Positions 46,456 to 55,378 of a stretch of DNA of 64,000 nucleotides are shown here, one piece after another (the first letter of the stretch is position 1; every line of letters starts with the position of its first letter). The DNA lies in contig CAZYVI010000004.1 of assembly GCA_964651245.1 (NCBI GenBank), positions 159,075 to 223,074 of the forward strand, written 5' to 3'. The translations under genes and the position numbers were made by a program. The notes below the pieces were generated by a model that had not been told where the DNA came from, searched no databases, and was given only the letters and a program-made list of their open reading frames with translations. Source of the stretch: Avedoeria sp964651245. GTDB lineage: Bacteria; Chloroflexota; Anaerolineae; Epilineales; Epilineaceae.

Positions 46456-47520
46456 ATGCCCCGCCCCACGCGCGGCGACTGGTTCGCTCCGGCGATGTCC
46501 TGGCTCACCGCCCTCGTCGTCCTCGGCGTCCTGGTCGTCGGGCCGTGGCGGATCCTGGCCGCGGGCAAGTACGGGATCGAGAACTGGGCCTACTTCGTCG
46601 TCGTCGGGTTGTCGCAGGGCAGCCTGTACGCCCTGATCGCGCTGGGCTACACGCTGGTGTACGGCATCCTGCGCATGATCAACTTCGCCCACGGCGAGGT
46701 GTTCATGACCGGCGCGTTCATCGGCTTCTTCGCCGCCGACGCCCTCCACTCCGCCGGCTGGCTCGAGACGACGGCCGGCGCGCTCGCCGGCCTCGTCGTC
46801 ATCCTGGCCGTCGCCATCGGCGCGTCGACCGGCGTCGCGGTCCTGCTCGAGCGGATCGCCTACCGGCCCCTCCGGCGCGCCCCGCGGCTCGTGCCGCTCA
46901 TCACCGCCATCGGCGCGTCGCTGTTCCTGCAGTACACGTTCAGCGGCCTGTTCGGCTCCGGCCTGCGCGCCTATCCCGACATCGCCCCGCTCGACGGCAG
47001 CGTCCAGCTCGGGCCGGTGGCCGTGCTCAAGGTCCACCTGCTGGTGTTCGGCGCCGCGGTCGGGCTGATGACGGCGCTCTACCTGTTCGTGCAGCGCACC
47101 CGGGCCGGCCGGGCGATGCGCGCGGTGTCGGAAGACAAGGACACCGCGGCGCTGATGGGCATCGACGTCGACGGGGTGATCGTCCAGACGTTCATGCTCG
47201 GCGGCGCGCTGGCCGGGGTGGCGGGCGTGCTGCACGCGCTGATCTACGGCCAGGTCGTGTTCAACATGGGCTTCCAGCCGGGCCTCAAGGCGTTCACGGC
47301 GGCCGTCCTCGGCGGCATCGGCAACGTGCCGGGGGCGATGCTCGGCGGGCTGTTCCTCGGGGTCGTCGAGTCGCTCGGCCCGGCGCTGTTCCTCGAGGGC
47401 CTCGGCATCCCGGCCGCCCACCAGCTCAAGGACGCCATCGCGTTCTCGCTGCTGGTGCTGGTGCTGGTGTTCCGGCCGACCGGCATCCTCGGCGAGCGCG
47501 TCGCGGAGAAGCGGGCATGA
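46456..47520 (+). CDS. livH: Branched-chain amino acid ABC transporter permease LivH
   Basis: This 354-residue permease has eight hydrophobic segments. The typical run is seen: VVGLSQGSLYALIALGYTLVYGILRMINFAHGEVFMTGAF, then VAVLLERIAYRPLRRAPRL, YLFVQRTRAGRAMRAVSEDKDTAALMGI with the EAA-like coupling motif, and FTAAVLGGIGNVPGAMLGGL. ATG 46456 is chosen over an upstream ATG at 46372 because GAAAGG lies ahead of it and the extra residues are Arg/Pro-rich. It overlaps livM by ATGA. Confidence 0.93.
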   Translation: MPRPTRGDWFAPAMSWLTALVVLGVLVVGPWRILAAGKYGIENWAYFVVVGLSQGSLYALIALGYTLVYGILRMINFAHGEVFMTGAFIGFFAADALHSAGWLETTAGALAGLVVILAVAIGASTGVAVLLERIAYRPLRRAPRLVPLITAIGASLFLQYTFSGLFGSGLRAYPDIAPLDGSVQLGPVAVLKVHLLVFGAAVGLMTALYLFVQRTRAGRAMRAVSEDKDTAALMGIDVDGVIVQTFMLGGALAGVAGVLHALIYGQVVFNMGFQPGLKAFTAAVLGGIGNVPGAMLGGLFLGVVESLGPALFLEGLGIPAAHQLKDAIAFSLLVLVLVFRPTGILGERVAEKRA

Positions 47521-49312
47521 CGGCCGCCGACGCCGCCCTCCTGGGGCGCCAGCTGCGGCGCGGCCTCGTCGTCGGGGGCGTGATCGTGTTCCTGGGCCTG
47601 ATCGGCCTGTTCGAGGCGTTCAGCGCCCGCTCGATCCTCAGCGCCGCGGGCGCCGCGGCCGGCCCGTCGGGCGCCCGCACGCTGCTGAGCTTGCCGGAGC
47701 TGGCGGCGCTGTGCGTGGCGTTCGTCGCCGTGCGCGGCCTGGTCGGCGAACGCCCCGGCCCGCGTCCGGCGCTGGCCGCCCTGGCCGGGGGTGCGGCGGC
47801 GAGCGCGGTCGTGGCGGCGTTCGCCTGGCTGGGGCCGCGGCTCGACGGCGCCGCCGGCGGCTTCGCGCTGCGCGACGTCTTCATCCACGCCACGCCCGAG
47901 CTGTTCGCGCTGCTCGGCGGCTTTGCCTGGCACCTGCCGCTGGCGGCCGTCGCGGCGATCGTCGCCGCCCACCTGCCCGGGCCGGCCCGGCGCGCCGTCG
48001 GCGCCGGCGCGCTGACGGTGGCGCTGGTCGGCGTGCTGAGCGACCACGTGACGCTGCTGCTCGACCACAACGGCGTGCCGCGGGCATCGACGGCGTGGCT
48101 GCTGCGCGGCAAGGCGCTGACGGTGCCGGGCGCGGCAGCGCTCTTCGCCGCCGCGGCCGGCGCGCGCGCGGCGATCGAGCGCGCCCGCGGCCCCTTGCGC
48201 CGCCGGCTCGCCGCCGCGCCGCCGCCGGTGCGTGGCTGGATCGGGCGGGGCGCGGTGGGGCTGGCGCTGCTGGTCCTGGTGCTGCTGCCGCGCCTGGCCG
48301 GCTCGTACCACAGCGAGGTCCTCAACCAGGTCGGCCTGTTCGTCCTGATGGGCCTCGGCCTCAACATCGTCGTCGGCTTCGCCGGCATGCTCGACCTGGG
48401 CTACGTGGCCTTCTATGCGCTCGGCGCCTACACCGTCGGCGTGCTGACGTCGCCGGAGAGCTTCCTGGCGGCCGTGCCGCCCGGCGGCGGACCGGCCGTC
48501 GGACCGCTGTCGTTCTGGGCGGCGCTGCCGATCAGCATCGCCGTGGCGGTGGTGGCCGGCGTCCTGCTCGGCATCCCGGTCCTGCGGCTGCGCGGCGACT
48601 ACCTGGCGATCGTGACGCTGGGCTTCGGCGAGATCATCCGCGTCCTGGCGCTCTCGGAGTGGCTCAAGCCGTTCCTAGGCGGCTCGCTGGGCCTCAAGCA
48701 GATCCCGCCGATCCGCCTGCCGTGGCTGGCCTTCGGCGACGGCTGCGCCCAGCGCGGCATCGACGTGCCGGTGTGCATCTACCGGCTGGCCATCGAAGGC
48801 CCGAACATGCCGCAGCGGCTCTACCTGGTCATCGTCTCCGCCTGCCTGCTGGCCGCCTTCGTCGCGGCGCGCCTCAAGGACTCGCGCTTCGGGCGGGCCT
48901 GGATGGCGCTCCGCGAGGACGAGGACGTGGCCGAGGCGATGGGGATCCACCTCGTTCGGACCAAGCTCCTGGCGTTCGCGATCGGCGCCGCGTTCAGCGG
49001 CCTGGCCGGCGCGATCTTCGCCCCCAAGCTGGTGTCGATCTTCCCGCACAGCTTCAACCTGCTGATCTCGATCAACATCCTTGCCCTGATCATCGTCGGC
49101 GGGATGGGCTCCATCGCCGGCGTGATCGTCGGGGCGCTGGCGCTCGTGGGCCTGCCCGAGCTGCTGCGCGAGTTCGCCGAGTACCGGCTCTGGGCATACG
49201 GCATCGTGCTGGTGGCGATGATGCTCTACCGGCCCGAGGGCATGATCCCCAGCGCCGTCAGCCGCCGCGAGCTCCGCGCCGACGATGCGCCCGCGCCGGG
49301 CGGAGCGGGCGC

Positions 49313-49316
<4 letters not shown>
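47517..49316 (+). CDS. livM: Branched-chain amino acid ABC transporter permease LivM, long form
   Basis: The 599-residue protein is longer than most LivM (about 320-460). The family core starts near 260 with LNQVGLFVLMGLGLNIVVGFAGMLDLGYVAFYALGAYTVG, then RLRGDYLAIVTLGFGEIIRV, RLKDSRFGRAWMALREDEDVAEAMGI (coupling motif) and GLAGAIFAPKLVSIFP. The first 250 residues add about five hydrophobic segments not seen in the core family. An ALLDHN-type loop near 180 is not assigned. The gene overlaps livH and livG by ATGA on both sides. Confidence 0.92.
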
Positions 49317-50122
<806 letters not shown>

Positions 50123-50129
50123 GCCCGCC

Positions 50130-50843
50130 ATGGCGCTGCTCGAGGTCGACGCCGTCCACAGCCACTACGGCAACATCCACGCCCTCAAGGGTGTCTCGCT
50201 GTCGGTCGACGAGGGCGAGGTCGTGACGCTGATCGGCGCCAACGGGGCCGGCAAGAGCACGACGCTGCGCACGATTTCCGGCCTGATCCGCCCGACGCGC
50301 GGCGCCGTCCGGCTGGCGGGGCGCGACCTGGCGGCGCGCCGGCCGCACGAGATCGTCGCCGATGGCGTCGTCCACGTGCCCGAGGGGCGGGGCATCTTCG
50401 CCCGGCTCAGCGTCGAGGAGAACCTGGCGATTGGGGCGTTCACGCGCCGCGACCCGGCCGGGGTCGCGGCCGACCTAGAGCGCGTCTACGCCAGCTTCCC
50501 GCGGCTGCGCGAGCGGCGTCTCCAGGCCGGCGGCACGCTCTCCGGCGGCGAGCAGCAGATGCTGGCGATCGGGCGCGGCCTCATGGCCCGGCCCAAGGTG
50601 CTGCTGCTCGACGAGCCGTCGATGGGGCTGGCGCCGATCCTGGTCGAGGAGATCTTCCTCATCATCCGCCGCCTCAACGTCGAGGACGGCACGACGATCC
50701 TGCTCGTCGAACAAAACGCGCTGGCGGCGCTCGACGTGGCGCACCGCGGCTACGTGCTAGAGACCGGCGAGGTCCGGCTGGCCGGCACGGCCGCCGCGCT
50801 GCGGCACGATCCCGCCGTCGTCGAGGCCTACCTGGGCATCTGA
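50130..50843 (+). CDS. livF: Branched-chain amino acid ABC transporter ATPase LivF
   Basis: The 237-residue ATPase starts 7 bp after livG. It has Walker A GANGAGKSTTLRTI near 37, signature LSGGEQQMLAIGRGL, Walker B VLLLDEPSMGLAPILVEEI and the switch loop TILLVEQNALAALDVAHRGYVLETGEV, all characteristic of LivF. The gene ends the operon; a hairpin at 50859-50880 follows. Confidence 0.95.
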   Translation: MALLEVDAVHSHYGNIHALKGVSLSVDEGEVVTLIGANGAGKSTTLRTISGLIRPTRGAVRLAGRDLAARRPHEIVADGVVHVPEGRGIFARLSVEENLAIGAFTRRDPAGVAADLERVYASFPRLRERRLQAGGTLSGGEQQMLAIGRGLMARPKVLLLDEPSMGLAPILVEEIFLIIRRLNVEDGTTILLVEQNALAALDVAHRGYVLETGEVRLAGTAAALRHDPAVVEAYLGI

Positions 50844-50858
50844 CGGCGCGCGACGACG

Positions 50859-50880
50859 GGCCGGCGCCCGCTGGCCGGCC
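50859..50880. terminator. Hairpin between convergent livF and metallophosphoesterase genes
   Basis: A 7-bp stem GGCCGGC / GCCGGCC with an 8-nt loop fills the 37-bp gap between the two stops. There is no U-tract. Confidence 0.4.
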
Positions 50881-51621
50881 TCACCAGCCGAACTCGAGCC
50901 GCGCCGCGAGCCGCGGCGGCAGGCCGGCGGCCACGATCTTGGCCTGCGTCGCGGCGATGTCGTACGCCACCCGCCGCAGGACGGCCGACACCGAACCGTC
51001 CGGGGCGAACGTCAGCCGCAGGTAGCTGGCGCGCGGGTCGCCGTCGCGCGGCTGGCCGACGCTGCCCGGGTTGACGAGCCAGCGCCCGCCGGCGAGCGAC
51101 AGCGGCGCGTCGGGCGCCAGCGGGTGGCGCATCGCGCCGTCGATCGCCTCGTCGTACGCCGCCGGGACGTGGGTGTGGCCAAAGAGGCACAGCGGACCGC
51201 TGAACGACTCGAACGCCGCCTCGGCCACGGCCGGGTTCAGGATGTACTCCCGCACCGGACTCCGCGGGCTGGCGTGCACGAACGTGACGTCGGGCGATGC
51301 GAGCGTGTGCCGCGGCAGGCAGCGGTCGAGCCGCGCCCGGGCGGCCTCCGAGAGCTGGCTGACCGTCCAGTGCACGGCTTCGCGCGCCTCGGGGTTGAAG
51401 TCGTCGATGTCGAGCTTGCCCAGCGCGGCGTGGTCGTGGTTGCCGGCCAGCCAGACAGCCGGACCGAGGTCGATCAGGCGCTGGACGCAAGCCTCGGGGT
51501 CGGGTCCGTAGCCGACGGCGTCGCCCAAGAACCAGGCGGCGTCGAACCGGCCGGCATCGGCCAGCACGGCGTCGAGCGCCTCGAGGTTCGCGTGGATGTC
51601 GGACAGGACGATCGCGTCCAC
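50881..51621 (-). CDS. Calcineurin-like metallophosphoesterase
   Basis: The 246-residue product has the metallophosphoesterase motif set: VLSDIHANLEAL, FLGDAVGYGPDPEAC, WLAGNHDHAAL, LFGHTHVPAA and LVNPGSVGQPRDGD. The compact form with an NPGSVGQPRD ending is that of a YfcE-like family acting on small phosphodiesters or nucleotides; the substrate is not known. The GTG start at 51621 has GGGAGG nearby and TACCAT as a -10 upstream. It converges with livF. Confidence 0.88.
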   Translation of the reverse strand: MDAIVLSDIHANLEALDAVLADAGRFDAAWFLGDAVGYGPDPEACVQRLIDLGPAVWLAGNHDHAALGKLDIDDFNPEAREAVHWTVSQLSEAARARLDRCLPRHTLASPDVTFVHASPRSPVREYILNPAVAEAAFESFSGPLCLFGHTHVPAAYDEAIDGAMRHPLAPDAPLSLAGGRWLVNPGSVGQPRDGDPRASYLRLTFAPDGSVSAVLRRVAYDIAATQAKIVAAGLPPRLAARLEFGW

Positions 51622-51719
51622 CTTGCCTCCCGCGGCGCGGCCGATGGTACCACAGCGCGCGGCGCGGCCGCGGGGCGTCGGCGGCGGCGGCGACGGCTCG
51701 AGCGCGCGCCGGCCCCGCC

Positions 51720-51725
51720 TATAAT
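51720..51725 (+). promoter_or_regulatory. -10 element directly ahead of tsaE, apparently leaderless
   Basis: A perfect TATAAT is followed by CGCCGCC and then the ATG at 51733, seven bases later. No ribosome site is seen. The -35 region is not conserved. Confidence 0.45.
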
Positions 51726-51732
51726 CGCCGCC

Positions 51733-52353
51733 ATGGACGACCTCGCCCGCGCCGCCACGGCCGACCCGCCCGCCCGCCCGCCGGCGGCGCCGACCGGCGG
51801 CGCGCCGGGCGCCGGCGCGCCGCGGTTGCGCTGGACGGGCCGCGGGGCGGAGGCGACCCGCGCCTTCGGCGCCGCCCTGGGCCGCTGCCTGCCGCCCGGG
51901 TCGCTGCTGACGCTCGACGGGCCGCTGGGCGCCGGCAAGACGACCCTAGCCCAGGGCATCGCCACCGGCCTCGGCGTCGCCGGCCCGGTCACGAGCCCGA
52001 CGTTCACCCTGTTGCGGCGCTATGCCGCGCCGCCGACCGCCCAGGGCGCGTCCGACCCGCCCTCGCGGCTCGTCCACGCCGACCTCTACCGCGTCGGCTC
52101 GGCGGCCGAGGCCCGCGAGCTGGGGCTCGACGAGCACCGCGCCGACGGCGACCGCGTCGTCGTCGAGTGGCCGTCGCGCGCGGCGGGCGGGCTCGACGAC
52201 GTCGACGCGGCGGTCCGCCTGACGCCGCCGGGCGCGGCGGGCGGCGACGACGAGCGCACGATCGATGTCGCGGCCGTGTCCGACGTCGGGCGCGCGATCG
52301 TGGCCTGCCTGCGCGCGGCCCTCGCCGCCGCCGGGTTGGACGGCGGCGCATGA
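51733..52353 (+). CDS. tsaE: tRNA t6A biosynthesis ATPase TsaE
   Basis: TsaE is the ATPase of the TsaBDE complex that makes N6-threonylcarbamoyl-adenosine in tRNA. The 206-residue protein has about 30 extra Ala/Pro residues at the N-terminus, then TRAFGAALGRCLPPGSLLTL, Walker A GPLGAGKTT at 63-71, SPTFTLLRRY and HADLYRVGSAAEARELGLDE. An ERTIDVAA stretch precedes the C-terminal helix. The stop overlaps the next gene as ATGA, and that gene encodes TsaB, so a common role is clear. Confidence 0.92.
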   Translation: MDDLARAATADPPARPPAAPTGGAPGAGAPRLRWTGRGAEATRAFGAALGRCLPPGSLLTLDGPLGAGKTTLAQGIATGLGVAGPVTSPTFTLLRRYAAPPTAQGASDPPSRLVHADLYRVGSAAEARELGLDEHRADGDRVVVEWPSRAAGGLDDVDAAVRLTPPGAAGGDDERTIDVAAVSDVGRAIVACLRAALAAAGLDGGA

Positions 52354-53630
52354 GGCCCGCCGCCTGGCTGGCCATCGACACCGCCACCGACACCGCCGGC
52401 GTCGGCGTCTGCATCGACGACGCCCTCGTCTTCGAGCGGAGCTGGACGAGCCGCCGACGCCACACGCGCGAGCTGGCCCCGGCCGTGGCCGAGGCGCTGC
52501 GCGAGGCCGGGACGCGGCCCGCCGACCTGGCGGGCATCGCGGTCGCGATCGGACCGGGCTCGTACACCGGCCTGCGGATCGGCCTGAGCCTGGCCAAGGG
52601 GCTGGCGCTCGGCGCGGCCGACCACACGGCCGACGGTCGGCCGCTGCCGGTCGTCGGCGTCCCGACGCTCGACATCGTGGCCGAGCCGCTGTCGCCCGCC
52701 TCGGCGGCGCGGTCGGCGCCGCTCTGGGCGGTCCTCGAGGCCGGCCGCGGGCGCGTCCTCGCCGCCCGCTACCCGGCCCGCGGCGACGGCGCCGGCTGGC
52801 CCGACCCGCGCGCGCTGGCCGTGCAGACCGTGGCCGAGCTGGCGGCGGCAATCGCGGCGGGCGACTGGGTGGCCGGCGAGCTGACGGCCGACGCCCGCGC
52901 GGCGCTGGCGGCGGCCGGGGCGACGGTGCTGCCGCCCGCGGCCGGGCTGCGCCGACCGAGCTGGCTGGCCCATCTGGGCCGGGCACGCCTGGCCGCCGGC
53001 GTCGAGTCCGACGCGGCGCGGCTCGCGCCCATCTACGCCGGCGGCGACCCGACGCCCGGCGCGGGCGCCCCCTCCGCCGCCGGACGGCCACCGGACGCCG
53101 ACCGGGCGGCCGGCGTGGCCGCGGCCGCGCCGCCGCCCGCCGTGCGCCGCATGGCGGCCGGCGACGTCGCCGCCGTGGCGGCGCTCTACCGCCGCGCGTT
53201 CACCCCGCCGCTCGACGCCGACCACTTCGCGCGCGAGCTCGCCAACCCGATCGCCGACTACGTCGTGGCGATCGGCGACGACGGCGCCCTGGCCGGCTTC
53301 GCCGGCCTGTGGCAGCAGCTGGACGAAGCGCACGTGATGACGATCGCCGTCGAGCCGCGCCTGCGCGGCCGCGGCATCGGCGGGCGGCTGCTGGCGGCGC
53401 TCGTCGAGGCCGCCGCAGCGCGCGGCCTCGTTCAGCTGACACTCGAGGTGCGCACCGGCAACGCCCCGGCCCTGGCGCTCTACCGTCGCTTCGGCCTCGT
53501 CGCCACCGGGCGACGGCCGCGCTACTACGCCGACACCGGCGACGACGCGCTGATCCTGACGTCGCCCCCGCTGGCCGACCCGGCCTGGCGGGCGCTCGCG
53601 GCGGGCCAGGGCGTGCGCTGGGAGGCCTAG
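52350..53630 (+). CDS. TsaB-RimI fusion (t6A modification protein plus N-acetyltransferase)
   Basis: The 426-residue protein joins two normally separate genes. Residues 1-230 are TsaB: LAIDTATDTAGVGV, RRHTRELAPAVAEAL, IAVAIGPGSYTGLRIGLSLAKGLAL and a C-terminal ARLAPIYA end. After an Ala/Pro linker, residues of about 260-426 are a RimI-type GNAT: VRRMAAGDVAAVAALYRRAF, HVMTIAVEPRLRGRGIGGRLLAALVEAA (acetyl-CoA loop) and LEVRTGNAPALALYRRFGLVATGRRPRYYADTG. tsaB and rimI are neighbours in many genomes, so fusion is plausible. TsaD is not visible in the window. Confidence 0.92.
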   Translation: MRPAAWLAIDTATDTAGVGVCIDDALVFERSWTSRRRHTRELAPAVAEALREAGTRPADLAGIAVAIGPGSYTGLRIGLSLAKGLALGAADHTADGRPLPVVGVPTLDIVAEPLSPASAARSAPLWAVLEAGRGRVLAARYPARGDGAGWPDPRALAVQTVAELAAAIAAGDWVAGELTADARAALAAAGATVLPPAAGLRRPSWLAHLGRARLAAGVESDAARLAPIYAGGDPTPGAGAPSAAGRPPDADRAAGVAAAAPPPAVRRMAAGDVAAVAALYRRAFTPPLDADHFARELANPIADYVVAIGDDGALAGFAGLWQQLDEAHVMTIAVEPRLRGRGIGGRLLAALVEAAAARGLVQLTLEVRTGNAPALALYRRFGLVATGRRPRYYADTGDDALILTSPPLADPAWRALAAGQGVRWEA

Positions 53631-53643
53631 CGCCCGCGAGGGC

Positions 53644-53985
53644 TCACGCCGTCAGCCATGCGCCGGCGAGCGACAGCGCGACGAGCACCGCCCCGGCCAC
53701 GAACCAGGCGTTGTCGCGGGTGATCCAGCGGTCCAGCCAGGCGTTTCGGCCGCCGGACGCGGCCTCCGTGCGCCCGCGCCAGCGCCACGCCAGCCCACGC
53801 GGCGGCCGCCGTCGGACGGCGCCCACGACGCCACCGGCCACCATCAGCCCGACGCCGGCGTAGAACCAGCGGCCGACCGCCGCCGCCAGCGGCTGGCCGG
53901 CGAGCGCGCCAGCGGCGAGCATCGCCGCCGCGACGGCCAGCGCGGTGCCGACGCCGTCGATCCAGGCCCACCGGGATTCGTCCAT
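53644..53985 (-). CDS. Small membrane protein of unknown function
   Basis: The 113-residue product has three or four hydrophobic segments: near 12-30, 38-56 and 95-112, separated by an Arg-rich loop (RRRPPRGLAWRWRGR). I do not recognise the family. TACAAT lies just 6 bases ahead of ATG 53985 on the minus strand (53992-53997), so the mRNA would be leaderless. It converges with the tsaB-rimI gene. Confidence 0.6.
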   Translation of the reverse strand: MDESRWAWIDGVGTALAVAAAMLAAGALAGQPLAAAVGRWFYAGVGLMVAGGVVGAVRRRPPRGLAWRWRGRTEAASGGRNAWLDRWITRDNAWFVAGAVLVALSLAGAWLTA

Positions 53986-54060
53986 GGGCGCATTGTAGCC
54001 GCGCCGCCGACGGCCCACCGCCCGCGGCGCGTCGACACCCAGCTGGCGGCCCACAACGCG

Positions 54061-54091
54061 GCGGCGCCGGATGGAGACCATCCGGCGCCGC
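54061..54091 (-). terminator. Terminator hairpin of micropeptide gene A
   Basis: A perfect 14-bp stem GCGGCGCCGGATGG and its complement close an AGA loop, about 100 bp after the stop of micropeptide A in its direction. Following bases read CGCGTTGTGGG. Confidence 0.65.
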
Positions 54092-54192
54092 GCCGCAGAG
54101 GAGAGAGCTGTCGCCACGATCGGCGGCGGTGGTAGGCGGACCGCGCCGGCCGGGCTCGAGCGTTGTCGAAGGGGGCTCGTCGCCCCGGGCGA

Positions 54193-54273
54193 CTAGTTGT
54201 TGCCCGAGAAGCCGAGCGTCTCGCACCACGCCAACAACAACATGACCGTCAAGATGATGATGCCCGTGCTCAT
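54193..54273 (-). CDS. Micropeptide A, 26 residues, single hydrophobic helix
   Basis: This 26-codon frame starts at ATG 54273 behind GGAGGT, seven bases upstream. The product begins MSTG, continues as a hydrophobic helix IIILTVMLLLA, then WCETLGFSGNN and stop. Its paralogue at 54532-54609 shares 15 of 25 aligned residues, and many of the DNA differences are synonymous, which argues for a translated and selected product. Leucine codons are mostly TTG, uncommon here. A two-box promoter with the same spacing as in the paralogue lies at 54365-54391 and a hairpin terminator follows. I recognise no family: a small inner-membrane peptide, toxin or signal peptide are possibilities. Confidence 0.7.
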   Translation of the reverse strand: MSTGIIILTVMLLLAWCETLGFSGNN

Positions 54274-54364
54274 GTGCCAAACCTCCAAATGGTCGCGCTT
54301 CGGTGTCCGGTTTCGAACGGGGCAAATGGGTCCCAGCAGCGGCGATGTCGTTCGTGACAGTCAT

Positions 54365-54391
54365 GACGCGTTCGACGCGCCGGGGATACGC
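54365..54391 (-). promoter_or_regulatory. Two-box promoter-like element of micropeptide A
   Basis: On the minus strand GCGTATCC (54391-54384), then 16 bp, then GTCATGACTGT beginning at 54367. The last base of the spacer makes the second box CGTC. The same two boxes with the same 16-bp gap occur ahead of micropeptide B. The form is that of ECF-sigma promoters, whose -10 is often CGTC, but the sigma factor is not shown. Confidence 0.5.
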
Positions 54392-54438
54392 ACCTTCGTG
54401 CGACGATCGGCGCCACATCGGCTGCCCGGGACAACAAA

Positions 54439-54469
54439 GACGCCGCCGGGCAATCCGCCCGGCGGCGTC
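54439..54469 (-). terminator. Terminator hairpin of micropeptide gene B
   Basis: A perfect 13-bp stem GACGCCGCCGGGC and its complement close an AATCC loop. Read on the minus strand the stem is followed by TTTGTTGT, the best U-rich tail in the window. It lies 62 bp after the stop of micropeptide B and ahead of the promoter of micropeptide A. Confidence 0.75.
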
Positions 54470-54531
54470 AAGGCTTGGGGTCGGCCCCGTGCGCGGCGCC
54501 GCGGCGGGCGCGGCGTCGGGCTGGGCCGAGC

Positions 54532-54609
54532 TTACTGCTGCGACAAACCAAGGCCATCGCAGCACGCCAACAGCACCATCACCGTCAAGATCACCAGTCC
54601 AGTCGTCAT
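54532..54609 (-). CDS. Micropeptide B, 25 residues, paralogue of micropeptide A
   Basis: The 25-codon frame starts at ATG 54609, five bases after GGAGGT. The product reads MTTG, LVILTVMVLLA, CCDGLGLSQQ. The hydrophobic run of about 11-12 residues is just long enough for a short membrane helix. Conserved positions between A and B include TG at 3-4, ILTVM at 7-11, LLA at 13-15, Cys17, LG at 20-21 and Ser23, with conservative changes elsewhere (Glu/Asp at 18). It has its own promoter-like boxes (54658-54684) and a Rho-independent terminator, so it is a monocistronic small gene. Function unknown. Confidence 0.72.
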   Translation of the reverse strand: MTTGLVILTVMVLLACCDGLGLSQQ

Positions 54610-54657
54610 CACCCACCTCCAAAGTCGCCGATCGAAACCTGCCAATGTGCACAGTAA

Positions 54658-54684
54658 GACGCGGCGCGACGACCGTGGATACGC
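54658..54684 (-). promoter_or_regulatory. Two-box promoter-like element of micropeptide B
   Basis: On the minus strand GCGTATCC (54684-54677), 16 bp, then GTCTTACTGT starting at 54660, giving CGTC as second box. It matches the element of micropeptide A in sequence and spacing. Transcription would start about 45 bp ahead of the ATG. Confidence 0.52.
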
Positions 54685-54725
54685 GAGAATCCTGGCGGGC
54701 CGCTGACCGGCCGCTGACGCCTCCG

Positions 54726-55292
54726 TCAGGCCAGCGCCGCGACGGCCAGCGCGGCCACGGCGCCGAGCGCTGCGCCGGCCACAACGTCGCTCAGGAAGTG
54801 GACGCCGAGCCGCAGGCGGGCGTAGGCCACCGCCGCCGCCAGGACCGCCAGCACCGGCCACGGCGGCACGAACGGCACGCCGGCCGGCGCGGCGACGCGG
54901 GCGAGGGCGACCGCGCTGTAGACGGCCTGGGCGGTGTGGCTGCTGGGAAACGAGGCGTCGGGCGGTCGGGCGCCGCGCCGCGCCACGCCCGCGACGGCCT
55001 CGAAGGGGCGGGCGCGGCGCGTGGCGGCCTTCAGCGCGAAGCACGCGGCCCGCACGACCACCGCGCCGCCGAGGGCCAGCGCCACCGACCGTGCCCCGCC
55101 GACCGACACGGCCGCCAGCGCCCAGAGCGCGACGTGGAGCGGGAACAGGCCGAGATGGCTGACCGCGCGCACGGCCGGCGCCAGCGGCGCCGGCAGCGGA
55201 TGGGTGCTGGCGGCGCGGGCCACCCGGTGGTCGAGGGCCAGGAGGCGGTGCATCGAGCGGGAGGCCAGGCGCTGCATCGGACGGCTGCCCAT
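54726..55292 (-). CDS. PAP2-family membrane phosphatase
   Basis: The 188-residue protein has the three phosphatase motifs: KAATRRARP (KxxxxxxRP), SFPSSHTA (PSGH-type with Ser) and ARLRLGVHFLSDV (SRxxxxxHxxxD, Ser replaced by Ala). Five hydrophobic segments place the catalytic side outside the cytosol. Such enzymes dephosphorylate undecaprenyl diphosphate, phosphatidate or similar lipid phosphates; the substrate is not clear. It is followed on the same strand by micropeptide B, but that gene has its own promoter-like element. Confidence 0.85.
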   Translation of the reverse strand: MGSRPMQRLASRSMHRLLALDHRVARAASTHPLPAPLAPAVRAVSHLGLFPLHVALWALAAVSVGGARSVALALGGAVVVRAACFALKAATRRARPFEAVAGVARRGARPPDASFPSSHTAQAVYSAVALARVAAPAGVPFVPPWPVLAVLAAAVAYARLRLGVHFLSDVVAGAALGAVAALAVAALA

Positions 55293-55378
55293 GGTGGGGG
55301 ACGCGCGCGGGCGCGGCGGACGGAGCCGGCCCGCACCGGGCGGGCCGCTGGGTGGGCGGCAATGGTACCCTACCGCCC

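Noticed and set aside
43266..47421. Overlapping long minus-strand frames across the SARP regulator and livJ/livH
   Set aside because: The plus-strand genes have clear domains, starts and promoters; these frames have none.
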